Below are positions 37,047 to 46,922 of a stretch of DNA of 63,618 nucleotides, piece by piece. Source of the stretch: Spirulina subsalsa FACHB-351 (GTDB lineage Bacteria; Cyanobacteriota; Cyanobacteriia; Cyanobacteriales; Spirulinaceae); NCBI RefSeq assembly GCF_026130165.1, contig NZ_JAIHOM010000012.1, positions 1-63,618 on the forward strand. Direction: 5' to 3'. The position numbers were made by a program, and so were the translations under genes. The notes under the pieces were generated by a model. The model ran no database searches. It was not told where the DNA came from and was given only the letters and a program-made list of their open reading frames with translations. Within the stretch, counting starts at the first letter, position 1; each line of letters starts with the position of its first letter.

Positions 37047-39959
37047 ATGTTACAACCAATTTGGGGCTTACTCACCATTTTTATTCTCTGTCCTCTGTTG
37101 GGAGGACTGCCAGTGATTGGTTGGTTAACCAAACGGTTCACCCGTCAGGATTTAGGGGCGCTGGGGACGGGCAATGTGTCGGTTTCGGCGGCCTTTTATC
37201 ATGGTGGGGTGGGGATTGGTTTGTTGGCGGTGTTGTCGGAGGCGCTGAAGGGAATTCTGGCGGTTTTGTTGGCGCGCTATTTTTTCCCCCAAGAACCGGC
37301 TTTAGAGTTGGTGGCTTTGTTCGCTGTGGTGATGGGACGCTATTGGGTGGGGAAGGGTGCCGGGACAACGAATGTGGGATGGGGGATGATTGTTCACAGT
37401 TGGCAAGCGTCCCTGTTTATTCTGCTGTTGGGTGTGGTGAGTTTTACTCTGTTTCGCGATCGCCAATCGGGACGGTTTGCCTTTCTTTTCCTGTTGCCTC
37501 TGGTTCTTGGTCTGTTATACCCTCAAGACGGTTCCCGGATTTTCGCGGCGATCGCACTCGCCCTATTACTCGCCTGGATTTACTATAAAATCCCAGATGA
37601 TCTAGACTTGCCCGAACAAAAAGCAGCCCAGGAGTCTCAAACTATGTTTCGTTTCTTTCGGGGAGATCAGGCCATTCTCACCCTACAAGACCGCCTAGAC
37701 CCCCGCAAGGTCGGCAAAAAAGCGGCCACCTTAGCCCAATTAAAACGCTGGGGCTATGCCGTGCCGGAGGGCTGGGTCATTCCGGCCGGGGATGACCCAC
37801 AACCTTTGATTTTATCCCTCGACCCCTCCCCCACCAACCCCCTGATTGTCCGCTCTTCGGCCTTGGGGGAAGATACAGAAACGACTTCGGCGGCCGGTCA
37901 ATATCTCTCCATTGCCCAGATTACCGATAGTCAGGCCTTAGAAGAGGCGATTTTACAATGTCAACGTTCTTATAATCGACCCCATGCCATTCAGTATCGA
38001 CGCGATCGCCTCACCGCAGAAGGATCCTTAGCCGTCATAGTCCAGAAACAGATCCCCGGAGTTTTTTCCGGGGTAGCCTTCAGTCGAGATCCCGTCCGTC
38101 GTTATGATCCCGCCGTCGTTATTGAAGCCTTGCCGGGGGATGCGGCGGCCGTAGTGTCCGGTCGTCGCACCCCGGAACGCTACCGCCTCCACTGGCCAGA
38201 AACGCCCTCTAGTGACCCAGAAACCCCCCCAGAAATCCCCATAGAGGGGACGGGTAATATCCCCCCCAACCTACTGCGAGAGGTGGCGGCACAGGTGCGA
38301 GAACTCGAAGAGCGGTTTTTTGGCATCCCCCAAGATATGGAATGGAGTTATGACGGTCAACAACTCTGGATTCTCCAAAGTCGCCCCATTACCAACTTAC
38401 AACCCATCTGGACCCGCAAAATTGCCGCCGAAGTGATTCCGGGAGTGATTCGACCCCTCACTTGGTCGATTAACCGCCCCCTGACCTGTGGGGTGTGGGG
38501 GGATATTTTTCAAGTGGTCTTAGGAGAACGCGCTCAAGACATTGATTTCACCGAAACCGCCACCCTGCACTACTCCCGCGCCTACTTTAACGCCAGTTTG
38601 TTAGGCCATATTTTCCGCCTGATGGGACTCCCGGCCGAAAGTCTGGAATTCCTCACCCGAGGGGCGAAATTCTCCCGCCCCCCCCTCACCTCCACCCTGC
38701 GCAATCTCCCCGGTCTTTGGGCGCTCTGGGGGCGAGAACGGCAGTTAGAACAAGATTTTGAGGTGGATCTCAAAAAGCGCTTTCTCCCCACCTTAAATCA
38801 ACTACAATACCCCGATCATGCCCTTTCTGACGAGGAATTACTGGCGCGAGTGGACTTAATCCTCTCCACCCTCAAACGGGCGACCTACTACAGCATTCTT
38901 AGCCCCCTCAGTGTCGCCCTGCGCCGCGCTCTTTTGAGGGTCAAGGTGCGGCAGTTGGACAATAGCCAAGCGCCGGAAATTGCCTCGACCCGGGCCTTGG
39001 CTCAACTAGCCCTCAAAACCCGGAACTTACTGCCTATGAGTCAACTGCACTTTGACAGTTGCCCTTCCCTCTTTGCCTATCTCGCCGAAATTCCCGACGG
39101 GGAAAATGTTCTCGCCCAGTTTCAACAGTGGTTAGACCGTTATGGTTATTTGAGCGAAGTCATCACCGATATTGCTTATCCCCGTTGGCGAGAAGAACCC
39201 CGCCCGATGCGAGAATTATTTACCCAATGTCTGCTCAATGACCAGCGCCGCGCCCAAGTTGAACAGATTCAACTCGTTAAAAACCCAGGAATGCGCGCCC
39301 GTTTGGTGCAACAACGGGTGAATTTACAAAATCAAGTGGCGGAAATTTATGCCAAACTGCTCGCCCATTTACGCTGGACTATTGTGACCTTAGAACAGCG
39401 TTGGTTAGATCAGGGGAAATTGAGTGAGGGGGGGGATATTTTCTTTTTGGAATTGGAGGAAATTCGCACCATCATTGAAGAGGAAAACACCCCCCGGCAT
39501 GAGTATTTAGCGGATTTGATTGCACAAAGGCGATCGCACTGGCAACAAGATAAAGCCCTCAGCGCCGTTCCCTATATTGTCTACGGCAAACCCCAAAACC
39601 TCGACCCCCTCCCCGTAATTTCCCCCCTCACCACCCAGCAAACCATTCAAGGCATTGCTGCCAGTCCTGGTCAAGTAGAAGGACAAGTCAAAATCCTGCG
39701 CCATTTACCCCAAAATCTATCCTTACCCGAAAAAACCATTCTCGTAGTCCCCTATACCGATGCCGGATGGTCGCCCCTGTTAGCCCAAGTGTCAGGTCTG
39801 ATCTCCGAAGTGGGGGGCATTCTCTCCCACGGCGCCATTGTCGCCCGAGAGTATGGCATCCCGGCCGTAATGGATATTCCCCACGCAACAGAACAGTTTC
39901 AGGAGGGGCAATGGGTGCGTTTAAATGGGGAAACCGGACAGGTAGAAATTTTAGCTTAA
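37047..39959 (+). CDS. PlsY-like acyltransferase domain fused to a PEP synthase/PPDK-type protein
   Basis: 970 aa. Residues 1-190 are membrane-embedded and resemble PlsY, the acyl-phosphate glycerol-3-phosphate acyltransferase. GALGTGNVSVSAAFYHGG stands for the GSGNxGATN motif, LSEALKGILAVLLAR for motif 2, and GRYWVGKGAGTTNVGWGM for the GGKGVAT motif. Residues about 225-460 are the ATP-grasp PEP/pyruvate-binding domain (KAATLAQLKRWGYAVPEGWV, IVRSSALGEDTETTSAAGQY). The C-terminus is the mobile phosphohistidine domain, GGILSHGAIVAREYGIPAV, with the catalytic His near 927. Fusing a lipid enzyme to a phosphoryl-transfer module is unusual; the joint substrate is unclear. Confidence 0.85.
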   Translation: MLQPIWGLLTIFILCPLLGGLPVIGWLTKRFTRQDLGALGTGNVSVSAAFYHGGVGIGLLAVLSEALKGILAVLLARYFFPQEPALELVALFAVVMGRYWVGKGAGTTNVGWGMIVHSWQASLFILLLGVVSFTLFRDRQSGRFAFLFLLPLVLGLLYPQDGSRIFAAIALALLLAWIYYKIPDDLDLPEQKAAQESQTMFRFFRGDQAILTLQDRLDPRKVGKKAATLAQLKRWGYAVPEGWVIPAGDDPQPLILSLDPSPTNPLIVRSSALGEDTETTSAAGQYLSIAQITDSQALEEAILQCQRSYNRPHAIQYRRDRLTAEGSLAVIVQKQIPGVFSGVAFSRDPVRRYDPAVVIEALPGDAAAVVSGRRTPERYRLHWPETPSSDPETPPEIPIEGTGNIPPNLLREVAAQVRELEERFFGIPQDMEWSYDGQQLWILQSRPITNLQPIWTRKIAAEVIPGVIRPLTWSINRPLTCGVWGDIFQVVLGERAQDIDFTETATLHYSRAYFNASLLGHIFRLMGLPAESLEFLTRGAKFSRPPLTSTLRNLPGLWALWGRERQLEQDFEVDLKKRFLPTLNQLQYPDHALSDEELLARVDLILSTLKRATYYSILSPLSVALRRALLRVKVRQLDNSQAPEIASTRALAQLALKTRNLLPMSQLHFDSCPSLFAYLAEIPDGENVLAQFQQWLDRYGYLSEVITDIAYPRWREEPRPMRELFTQCLLNDQRRAQVEQIQLVKNPGMRARLVQQRVNLQNQVAEIYAKLLAHLRWTIVTLEQRWLDQGKLSEGGDIFFLELEEIRTIIEEENTPRHEYLADLIAQRRSHWQQDKALSAVPYIVYGKPQNLDPLPVISPLTTQQTIQGIAASPGQVEGQVKILRHLPQNLSLPEKTILVVPYTDAGWSPLLAQVSGLISEVGGILSHGAIVAREYGIPAVMDIPHATEQFQEGQWVRLNGETGQVEILA

Positions 39960-40027
39960 ATGTCGAGAGAAGCCCCCCACCCCACTACGTTGAAGATGGG
40001 GTATTCTGTCCGACATTCTGGATAAAA

Positions 40028-40057
40028 ACCGAGTTTCAGTTGTTTCTGAAACTCGGT
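40028..40057. terminator. Bidirectional terminator-like hairpin between convergent genes
   Basis: ACCGAGTTTCAG (40028-40039) and CTGAAACTCGGT (40046-40057) form a perfect 12-bp stem with a 6-nt loop. It lies between the end of the PlsY-PEP synthase fusion and the end of pckA, so it can serve both. CTTT follows on the plus strand. Confidence 0.65.
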
Positions 40058-40106
40058 CTTTCACTTAATGATCAATCATGCTCACACTCACTCACAAACG
40101 TGATGC

Positions 40107-41798
40107 TCAATCGGCACAAGGACCCGCCGCAATCACTTCTTCCCGCGCTGTTTCAAAGCGCTTAAAGTTCTGGACAAACCGACGAGCTAAATCCTTCGCT
40201 TGTTGGTCATAAGCCGCCGGATTATTCCAAGTACTCTTAGGATCTAACACTTGAGACGGTACACCGGGGACAGACTCAGGAACCAACACTTTGAAAATGG
40301 GGTGCGGATTAAACTTCACATCGTCTAACTGACCATTTAACGCCGCCGAAACCATTGCCCGAGTGTGTTTGATCGCAAACCGTTGACCCACACCATAGGG
40401 GCCACCAGACCACCCTGTATTCACCAGATAAACTTTCGTGCCGTGACGGTCCAAACGTTCGCCCAACATTTCAGCGTAAACCGTGGCAGAAAGGGGCAAG
40501 AAGGGCTTACCAAAGCAAGCGGAGAAAGTGGCCTCGGGTTCCGTAATCCCCCGTTCTGTTCCGGCTAATTTGCTGGTATAACCGGACATGAAATGATACA
40601 TAGCCTGTTCTTTCGTTAACAGAGAAATCGGAGGCAACACACCAAACGCATCCGCCGTTAAGAAAATAACAGTATTGGGATGTCCACCCACACTGGGAAC
40701 TACGGCATTGGGGATGTAATCAATAGGATAAGCAACCCGTCCATTTTCCGTGATGCTATCGTCATCATAATCAGGAGTCCGTTCAGCCCAATCTAGCACG
40801 ACGTTTTCCATTAATGACCCAAAGCGAATAGCTTCCCAAATTTGGGGTTCATTTTCTTTAGATAACCGAATGGTTTTGGCGTAACATCCCCCTTCAAAGT
40901 TGAAGATGCCATCTTTCGACCAACCATGTTCATCATCCCCAATTAAGCGGCGTTCTGGGTCAGCCGATAGGGTGGTTTTCCCAGTTCCAGACAGACCAAA
41001 GAATAAGGCGGTATTCCCTTTTGCATCCATGTTAGCGGAACAGTGCATGGGTAATACATCCCGTTTGGTCATGAAATAGTTCATCAGGGAGAAAACGGAT
41101 TTTTTGATTTCTCCAGCATAGTAAGAACCACCCACAATGATCAGTTTTTTGCCCAAGTGAGCCACAATAAAGGCTTCTGAGTTAATGCCACCATCATTTT
41201 CTGGGTCGCCTTTTAATCCGGGGACAGCCAAAACGGTGAAATCTGCTTTGTGGTGGGCTAATTCTTCTTCACTGGGACGGATGAACAGTTGATGGGAGAA
41301 TAGGTTTTGGGAAGGTAATTCGTTGATAATTCGCACACCCATGCGATGTTTAGGATCTCCTCCCACAAAGCCATCAAAAATATACAGATCCCGACCTTGT
41401 ACATAGGACAAAGCGTGCCGATATAACAGATCAAAGTTAGCTTCTGAAATCGGCACGTTTAATTTATTCCAGTGAACTTCTTCTTTAGAAGTGGGTTCTT
41501 CTACAATAAATTTGTCGTTAGGGGAACGCCCTGTATATTTCCCAGTTTGAACAGATAATGCCCCATTACTGGCTAAAACCCCTTGACCTCGGGCTAAAGT
41601 ATGTTCAATCAGTTTGGGAATGGAAAGGTTGCGATAGATGTGGCGAACGTTTTTAATGCCTAAAGACTCCAAGCCATAGGTTGGGGTCGGTTCATTGCTG
41701 AGAGCTTCAGTGTCGTCAAGATCCTTGTTTAATAATTTGTCAACCGCGAGTTCTTGATAGTCATTTTTGTCTTGATAAGCACTGCTTTGTTGAGTCAT
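40107..41798 (-). CDS. pckA: Phosphoenolpyruvate carboxykinase (ATP)
   Basis: 563 aa. TGKYTGRSPNDKFIVEEP near residue 85, MHCSANMD with the metal His, Walker-type GLSGTGKTTLSADPERRLIGDDEHGW (in two pieces near 245-270), NFEGGCYAKTI, and the substrate loop GYTSKLAGTERGITEPEATFSACFG. All are ATP-dependent PEPCK hallmarks. It interconverts oxaloacetate and PEP. In cyanobacteria it would provide gluconeogenic PEP or, in reverse, anaplerosis. ATG at 41798 (MTQQSSAYQ). An unusually long 813-nt gap lies upstream. Confidence 0.96.
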   Translation of the reverse strand: MTQQSSAYQDKNDYQELAVDKLLNKDLDDTEALSNEPTPTYGLESLGIKNVRHIYRNLSIPKLIEHTLARGQGVLASNGALSVQTGKYTGRSPNDKFIVEEPTSKEEVHWNKLNVPISEANFDLLYRHALSYVQGRDLYIFDGFVGGDPKHRMGVRIINELPSQNLFSHQLFIRPSEEELAHHKADFTVLAVPGLKGDPENDGGINSEAFIVAHLGKKLIIVGGSYYAGEIKKSVFSLMNYFMTKRDVLPMHCSANMDAKGNTALFFGLSGTGKTTLSADPERRLIGDDEHGWSKDGIFNFEGGCYAKTIRLSKENEPQIWEAIRFGSLMENVVLDWAERTPDYDDDSITENGRVAYPIDYIPNAVVPSVGGHPNTVIFLTADAFGVLPPISLLTKEQAMYHFMSGYTSKLAGTERGITEPEATFSACFGKPFLPLSATVYAEMLGERLDRHGTKVYLVNTGWSGGPYGVGQRFAIKHTRAMVSAALNGQLDDVKFNPHPIFKVLVPESVPGVPSQVLDPKSTWNNPAAYDQQAKDLARRFVQNFKRFETAREEVIAAGPCAD

Positions 41799-42216
41799 AA
41801 TGAACACTCCATTCAATAAATGAGCTTTGCCCTACCAATTGCTTGTAGCATTTGCACTGATAGTCTGTGCCTTTTAAGCGCGGCTATTTCTGCTTATGCT
41901 CGAAATTTTGCATTCTGAAAATTCCCAACATTACCCGACACTGAGGCCTTGAATTTAGGATGGACATAGGTCAACAGGCTTTTTCGTTGAGTTTCCTGTT
42001 CAATTCATCGGTTTAATTCGTCCCAACCTATCAAGGTAGAATTGTAAGATAGGGCAAGAATCAAGGGCTAAATACTGGGGTATTAAACCCTGATCAGGTT
42101 ACTTTACAATGAACTTAAAAAGTTATTACAAACCCCATCTCGCCAGCTTTAAGGAAAAATAAAAGCTAGGGAATTGATTTAAGGAAACTTACTGGATAAC
42201 AGTTACCTCAGCTAAT

Positions 42217-42271
42217 GAGTTCAGGAACACGAACTCAGGAACATGAACTCGGGAACATCAACTCAGGTTCG
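42217..42271. repeat. 14-bp tandem repeat, about four units
   Basis: GAGTTCAGGAACAC, GAACTCAGGAACAT, GAACTCGGGAACAT and CAACTCAGGTTCG follow each other. The unit itself contains GAAC/GTTC inverted halves. It lies within the long gap between pckA and the SLC12-like gene. Function unknown; it may be a direct-repeat operator or a slippage repeat. Confidence 0.7.
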
Positions 42272-42497
42272 TTTTACTTGGGCAACTTTGCTTGGGTAAT
42301 TCTCCGTGCATTTGTTAACTAGACTACCAAACTTTTCTAAGTTTTAAAAGTCCTTGGGAACAAAGTTAATCTTTTCTTCAGAAAAGCATCACAAGCTGGG
42401 GAAAAAATTAGAAAATACTTCAGAATGTCCCCGATTGTTGACTTAACTTTTAAGGGGTTCAGGATGTGATACAGCTTGTTCAATATTCAACCTAAAT

Positions 42498-42520
42498 CCC
42501 TCTCCCAGAGGGGGAGAGGG
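42498..42520. terminator. CCCTCTCCC/GGGAGAGGG hairpin
   Basis: CCCTCTCCC (42498-42506) and GGGAGAGGG (42512-42520) give a perfect 9-bp stem and 5-nt loop. It lies about 90 nt past the end of the SLC12-like gene (minus strand) and may terminate it. I know this sequence as a widespread cyanobacterial intergenic repeat, so it may not be a terminator. Confidence 0.5.
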
Positions 42521-42611
42521 ACTTTCCAGTTTAAGGATTTGGCGCTAAAGCGCAACTACGAACCCGTTATAGTCGCAGCGCCCTCGCCGCCGTTTTTGGG
42601 TGGGGAAGATG

Positions 42612-44783
42612 TCACCAACCTTCGGTGAGAACTTCTGCAAAGGGAAAATCAGGGGCGGCCAACACTAAAAGGGTAGTGGGTAGTCCGGCGACCCGCTGCT
42701 GGAGGGTTTCATAGTAGGCCTTAAAATCGAAGTTGTCTCTGGGTTTGGCTATGCCGAGAAAGACTAAATCGGCTTGGGCGGAGGATTCATGTAGGATTTC
42801 CTCAAAAGAACGACCATCGGAGACTAAAACTTTGGGGATGGCTCGAATCCGCAGGTCTTCAATCATTTGGGTTAGGTTGATTTGAGCGGCTTGGGCGGCA
42901 CTGGGATCTCCCACGACTAACTTGAGGTATATCTCGGCGTTGCGCCAGTCGAGTTGACTTCGTAAGAGATAGCCGAGGAGCAACATTAAGCTCCCGTTGG
43001 CTTGCATCCCCCCCCACCATAAATCAAGGCGTTGGCGTTTGCCAAACCCGCGTTCTGGGTTTTCTCGGAAAATGATGAGGCTGCGCTTGGCATGGTAGAT
43101 AGCTTGAATCATTTGACAATATTGCTCTCGGCGGCTGGGTTCTTCACTATCTCCGAGGAGGATGGTGTTGGGGACAATAGCGCCGAGGCCGTAGGTTTCG
43201 ACTAATTGTTCGGCTCCGGCAAAGGGATTGTCGGCGGTGATGATGCGGACGAGGGCTTGAACGCCCCGTTTTTCGATGTAGTCGCGCAGGGTTAGTTCGA
43301 GGTCGGTTTGTTGACCCATGTCCCGGGAGCCGGGGGGGAGGATGCTGGCGATGGTGACGAGGCCTCGGTTGTGGGTGAGGGCATCGGCGAGTTCTACGAG
43401 GGGCCAACGTTTGCGAGGGATGCCGGAGAGGACGAGGATATGGGGTCGCCAGTTTTTGGTGTCTTCGCTGTGTCCGACTTGTAAGAGGCCGACTCGGAGG
43501 AGGTTCATCCATAAACCCCGTCGCACGTCGCCCCAGGTGGTGATGAGTTCTCGTTGTTGTAGCCAGAGGTAGATGGCGAGGACGATGATGGCGGCGACGG
43601 TGGTGGCGGTGGGGTTAATCAGGAACATGACGATTAAACAGCCTACAGCGCCGAGGAGGGAGAAGAGCCAATGGATGCGGAAGGTGGGGCGGAAGGAGGG
43701 ACTATCTAGGAATCCTTCGATGGCGGCGGAGATGTTGAGGACGAGGTAGGTGGTGAGGAAGAACATGGTGAGGACGGGGGCGATGAGGTTGAGGTCGCCA
43801 ATGCAGACGGCGGCGATCGCAACCACTAAGGTGACGGCGGTTCCAATTTTGGGTTCATCAGTCGGACCGCTCCCTTGTCCAAGAAAGCCCATCCATTGGG
43901 GTAGGACTCCATCCCGGGCGAGGGCTTGTAAGACCCGGGGCGCGCCTAAAATACTGCCGATGGCGCTGCTCAGGGTGGCTCCCCAGACCCCGAATAGGAT
44001 GGCGGGGCCCCAAAGTGCCATTTGTTCCATAATGAGGGGGTATTCTCGCAGGGTGCTAGCATCGGCACGGAGGGCAAGGATGACGGGCAAGCCCATATAA
44101 ATGACGTAGCCTGTGCCAACGGCGGCGAGGGTGCCGATGGGGATGGCTTTGGTGGGTTCTCGTAGGTCGCCGGACATATTGACTCCGGCCATGATTCCGG
44201 TGACGGCGGGGAAGAAGACGGCAAAAACAGCCCAGAAGGGTTCTCCTTTGTTGGTCCAGAGTTCAATCTGGGTGGGTTCGATGGGCTTACCGAGGAGGAA
44301 GGAGATGAGGGAAAGGGCGATCGCCGCCATAATAAAATATTGCGCTCGGATGGCAATATTGGCGGAGGTGATGGCTAAAATAGCAACCCCAATGGTGGTG
44401 ATTAGGGCAATATAAACTTGATTGAGGTCGGGGAAGGTTTGGGTGATACTTTCGGCAAATCCCAAGGTATAGAGGGCCACGGAGAGGGCTTGAGCGAAGT
44501 AGAGGGGAATCCCCACGGCTCCCCCGGTTTCTAAGCCCAAGGAGCGACTAATCATGTAGTACGCGCCCCCTACCCGCACCACTCGATCGGTGGCGATCGC
44601 ACTCACAGACAGCGCCGTTAAAAAGGTGATGGAGGTGGCCAGGGTGACAATCGCTAAGGTCCCCAATAAGCCCACATTCCCCACCACCCAACCAAAGCGG
44701 AGGTACATGATCACCCCCAAAATGGTCAAAATTGACGGGGTGTAAACACCGCCAAATGTTCCTAAACCAGATGATTTTGTCAT
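42612..44783 (-). CDS. SLC12-like amino acid/cation-chloride cotransporter family permease
   Basis: About 723 aa from MTKSSGLGTFGGVYTPS. Twelve or so membrane helices occupy residues 15-420 in the APC fold. GTFGGVYTPSILTILGVIMYLR and FGWVVGNVG at helix 1 are characteristic of Na-K-Cl cotransporter relatives. The C-terminal 280 residues are cytosolic and include an HILVLSGIPRKRWPLVELAD segment like universal-stress/SLC12 C-domains, ending ADLVFLGIAKPRDN. The ions moved cannot be read from sequence. Start at ATG 44783; another in-frame start 18 nt upstream is less likely. Confidence 0.85.
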   Translation of the reverse strand: MTKSSGLGTFGGVYTPSILTILGVIMYLRFGWVVGNVGLLGTLAIVTLATSITFLTALSVSAIATDRVVRVGGAYYMISRSLGLETGGAVGIPLYFAQALSVALYTLGFAESITQTFPDLNQVYIALITTIGVAILAITSANIAIRAQYFIMAAIALSLISFLLGKPIEPTQIELWTNKGEPFWAVFAVFFPAVTGIMAGVNMSGDLREPTKAIPIGTLAAVGTGYVIYMGLPVILALRADASTLREYPLIMEQMALWGPAILFGVWGATLSSAIGSILGAPRVLQALARDGVLPQWMGFLGQGSGPTDEPKIGTAVTLVVAIAAVCIGDLNLIAPVLTMFFLTTYLVLNISAAIEGFLDSPSFRPTFRIHWLFSLLGAVGCLIVMFLINPTATTVAAIIVLAIYLWLQQRELITTWGDVRRGLWMNLLRVGLLQVGHSEDTKNWRPHILVLSGIPRKRWPLVELADALTHNRGLVTIASILPPGSRDMGQQTDLELTLRDYIEKRGVQALVRIITADNPFAGAEQLVETYGLGAIVPNTILLGDSEEPSRREQYCQMIQAIYHAKRSLIIFRENPERGFGKRQRLDLWWGGMQANGSLMLLLGYLLRSQLDWRNAEIYLKLVVGDPSAAQAAQINLTQMIEDLRIRAIPKVLVSDGRSFEEILHESSAQADLVFLGIAKPRDNFDFKAYYETLQQRVAGLPTTLLVLAAPDFPFAEVLTEGW

Positions 44784-44812
44784 GATATCCCAGGGAAACA
44801 TTGACCGATTTT

Positions 44813-44836
44813 CCCTCTAAGCTTCGCTATAGAGGG
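44813..44836. repeat. Dispersed hairpin repeat, copy 2
   Basis: CCCTCTA and TAGAGGG enclose AGC-TTC-GCT with one unpaired base. The core is the reverse complement of that at 36671-36692, with a different but still paired outer stem. It lies in the 61-nt gap between dnaN and the SLC12-like gene. Confidence 0.55.
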
Positions 44837-44844
44837 AGAGTCTG

Positions 44845-46008
44845 TCAATCCCGCAATTGAACGGGCATCGCTAAATAGGTCATTTTCAACCCACTGAGAG
44901 GGGTAAAAATAACGGGCTGGGTGGGTGCATTGAGATGAATGCAAATTTCAACGCTCGACAGCGCCTTTAACCCGTCCATCAAATATTTAACATTAAAGGC
45001 AACTTCAGGAGGGTTACTGCTGGTAATTTGCGCTGACATCGACTCTCGTCCACTGCCCAAATCCTGCGATTCAACAGACAAAAATAATTGCTGATTGTCG
45101 TGATCGATCACACAGCGCACCACATTATTTTTAGAATCAGCCAACACAGAAATCCGTTCTAAGGCACTCTGAAATTGACGGCGATCGACATTAATTTGAT
45201 TACCAAATTGTTGGGGAATGAGTTGTCGATAAGCTGGGTAAGCTCCCTCTAATTTGCGGCTCGTAATGCGTTGATTGCCTAACTCAAAAACAATCTGACT
45301 TTCATCAACGTGCAGCATGACCGAATCAGTGTTCTCCCGCAGGGTTAACATTCGTTCCAATTCTCTCAAGGTTCTGGCGGGAATTGTGACTTCAAAGTTA
45401 TCCCCCGCTTGGGCTGTTTCTGAACCGGATTCATTGGGGGTTTCAACAACAGCTAAACGGTGGCCATCGGTGGCTGCAAATTCAATGGCATCGTTCCCTA
45501 AAGTAACATGAACTCCCGTTAAAACTTGTTTGGTTTCTTCGGTACTAGCGGCGAAAATTGTAGACCGCAAACCCTCGCTTAAAGCTTGTACGGGTAAGGA
45601 GATTGATTCCCCATCTTCGACTATGGGTAAGTCAGGAAACTCCTCGGGGTCCATGCTGCGTAATTTATAACTTCCGAAGGTAGAAGTTAAGGTAATAATT
45701 GTATTTTCTCCCTCGTCTTCTGTCTCTTCTACTTGAGCGAGAGTGATTTCTCCTTCGGGCAGTTTGGAGACAATATCACCCAAGGTTTTAGCGGGGAGGG
45801 TAATGATTCCTCCTTCGCTTACTTCGGCCGGGAAACTGGTTTGAATCCCTAAACTTAAGTCAAATCCTCTTAAGCTAACTTTTTGGGTGTCTTCATCGGC
45901 AATCAGGAGGACATTCCCTAAAACGGGGTGAGTTGGACGGGAGGGAACTGCACGACTGACGAGGGAAAGGTTCGTGTTCAGGTCACTTTGGCTACAAACG
46001 AGTTTCAT
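44845..46008 (-). CDS. dnaN: DNA polymerase III beta subunit (sliding clamp)
   Basis: 387 aa. MKLVCSQSDLNTNLSLVSRAVPSRPTHPVLGNVLL in outline at the start, ATDGHRLAVVETP in the second domain, and the C-terminal FTPLSGLKMTYLAMPVQLRD where TYLxMPxxL is the clamp-loader and polymerase binding tail. Normal length with three tandem clamp folds. I chose the ATG at 46008; ATG at 46020 and 46026 are in frame with no better ribosome site. Confidence 0.96.
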   Translation of the reverse strand: MKLVCSQSDLNTNLSLVSRAVPSRPTHPVLGNVLLIADEDTQKVSLRGFDLSLGIQTSFPAEVSEGGIITLPAKTLGDIVSKLPEGEITLAQVEETEDEGENTIITLTSTFGSYKLRSMDPEEFPDLPIVEDGESISLPVQALSEGLRSTIFAASTEETKQVLTGVHVTLGNDAIEFAATDGHRLAVVETPNESGSETAQAGDNFEVTIPARTLRELERMLTLRENTDSVMLHVDESQIVFELGNQRITSRKLEGAYPAYRQLIPQQFGNQINVDRRQFQSALERISVLADSKNNVVRCVIDHDNQQLFLSVESQDLGSGRESMSAQITSSNPPEVAFNVKYLMDGLKALSSVEICIHLNAPTQPVIFTPLSGLKMTYLAMPVQLRD

Positions 46009-46046
46009 GGGCAATGACATAATCAAAAGCCCTTAATTATAGCATT

Positions 46047-46922
46047 TTAAGAAGGTTTAGTCAAGAATACTTGACTCACGCCACAGCCTAAAATTAAGAG
46101 GCCGCCCATCGCTTGTAAAAGGGAAAGACTTTCACTGTAGAGAAGGAAGCCAAGCAGGGCAGCAATGAGGGGTTCTACATAGGAAATAATGCCATATTCT
46201 GAGGCTTTTAAGTAGCGAACGGCGGTAATCATTAAGGTAATGGCAAGGAAGCCATGAAAAAAGCCGACTCCGACTAACCAGAAGGTATTATTCAGGGTGA
46301 GAAATTGTAGCTTAAATTGTAGCCATAAGGGGAGGAGGAAAAGGTTGGTAAAGAGAAACTGATAGAAAATACGGGTTTGGGATAGGCAATGGTTGGGGAT
46401 TTTGCGGTTGATGATAACAAAACTAGCATAGGCAAGGGCGGATAAGAGTCCCCACAATGAGCCGATGACGTTTTGTAGGCCTTGGGTGGGGTCAAAGTCT
46501 AGGATAAAAATAAAGCCTAGGAAGGCAATAATGAGGGCGAGGGTTTGAGAGAGGGTGAGTTTTTCTTTGAGCCAAAAAAAGGCGATGGCGGTGGCGATAA
46601 AGGGGGCAAGATATAGGAGAAATACGGCATAACTGAGGGAGGTAAAAAGGATGGCTTGGGTGTAAGAAAACATCAAGCCTGCCCAACTGAGGCCGCCTAA
46701 GATGAGAGGAAAGAAGGATTTTTGAAAGGGTTGGATGAGGTGGATTTTGCGGGTGATGAGTAAATAAATGAGGAAGAAGAGGAAGCCGAGGTAAAATCGC
46801 GCTAGGACAATGAGGGAAACGGGGGCGTTAATTTGTTTAACAAATACGCCTAGGCCTGCCATGATGCTAACGCCGATAATGGCGTAACTGTAGGCGAGAA
46901 TTCGAGGATTTCTAGGGGGCAT
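46047..46922 (-). CDS. DMT-superfamily (EamA) transporter
   Basis: 291 aa, ten membrane helices in two EamA repeats. The first repeat ends APFIATAIAFFWLKEKLTLSQ, and the second ends YVEPLIAALLGFLLYSESLSLLQAMGGLLIL, each with the repeat's terminal acidic loop. It probably exports a metabolite. The gene begins on the base next to the murG stop codon, so the two are translated as one unit. Confidence 0.88.
   Translation of the reverse strand: MPPRNPRILAYSYAIIGVSIMAGLGVFVKQINAPVSLIVLARFYLGFLFFLIYLLITRKIHLIQPFQKSFFPLILGGLSWAGLMFSYTQAILFTSLSYAVFLLYLAPFIATAIAFFWLKEKLTLSQTLALIIAFLGFIFILDFDPTQGLQNVIGSLWGLLSALAYASFVIINRKIPNHCLSQTRIFYQFLFTNLFLLPLWLQFKLQFLTLNNTFWLVGVGFFHGFLAITLMITAVRYLKASEYGIISYVEPLIAALLGFLLYSESLSLLQAMGGLLILGCGVSQVFLTKPS

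Larger units (their letters stand above)
41799..42611. other. 813-nt intergenic region upstream of pckA
   Basis: It holds the pckA promoter region and, toward the transporter gene, a four-unit 14-bp tandem repeat and a G/C hairpin (listed separately). I see no open frame of coding character, no tRNA and no named riboswitch. The stretch 41819-42210 is AT-rich and could be a long pckA leader. Confidence 0.5.
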
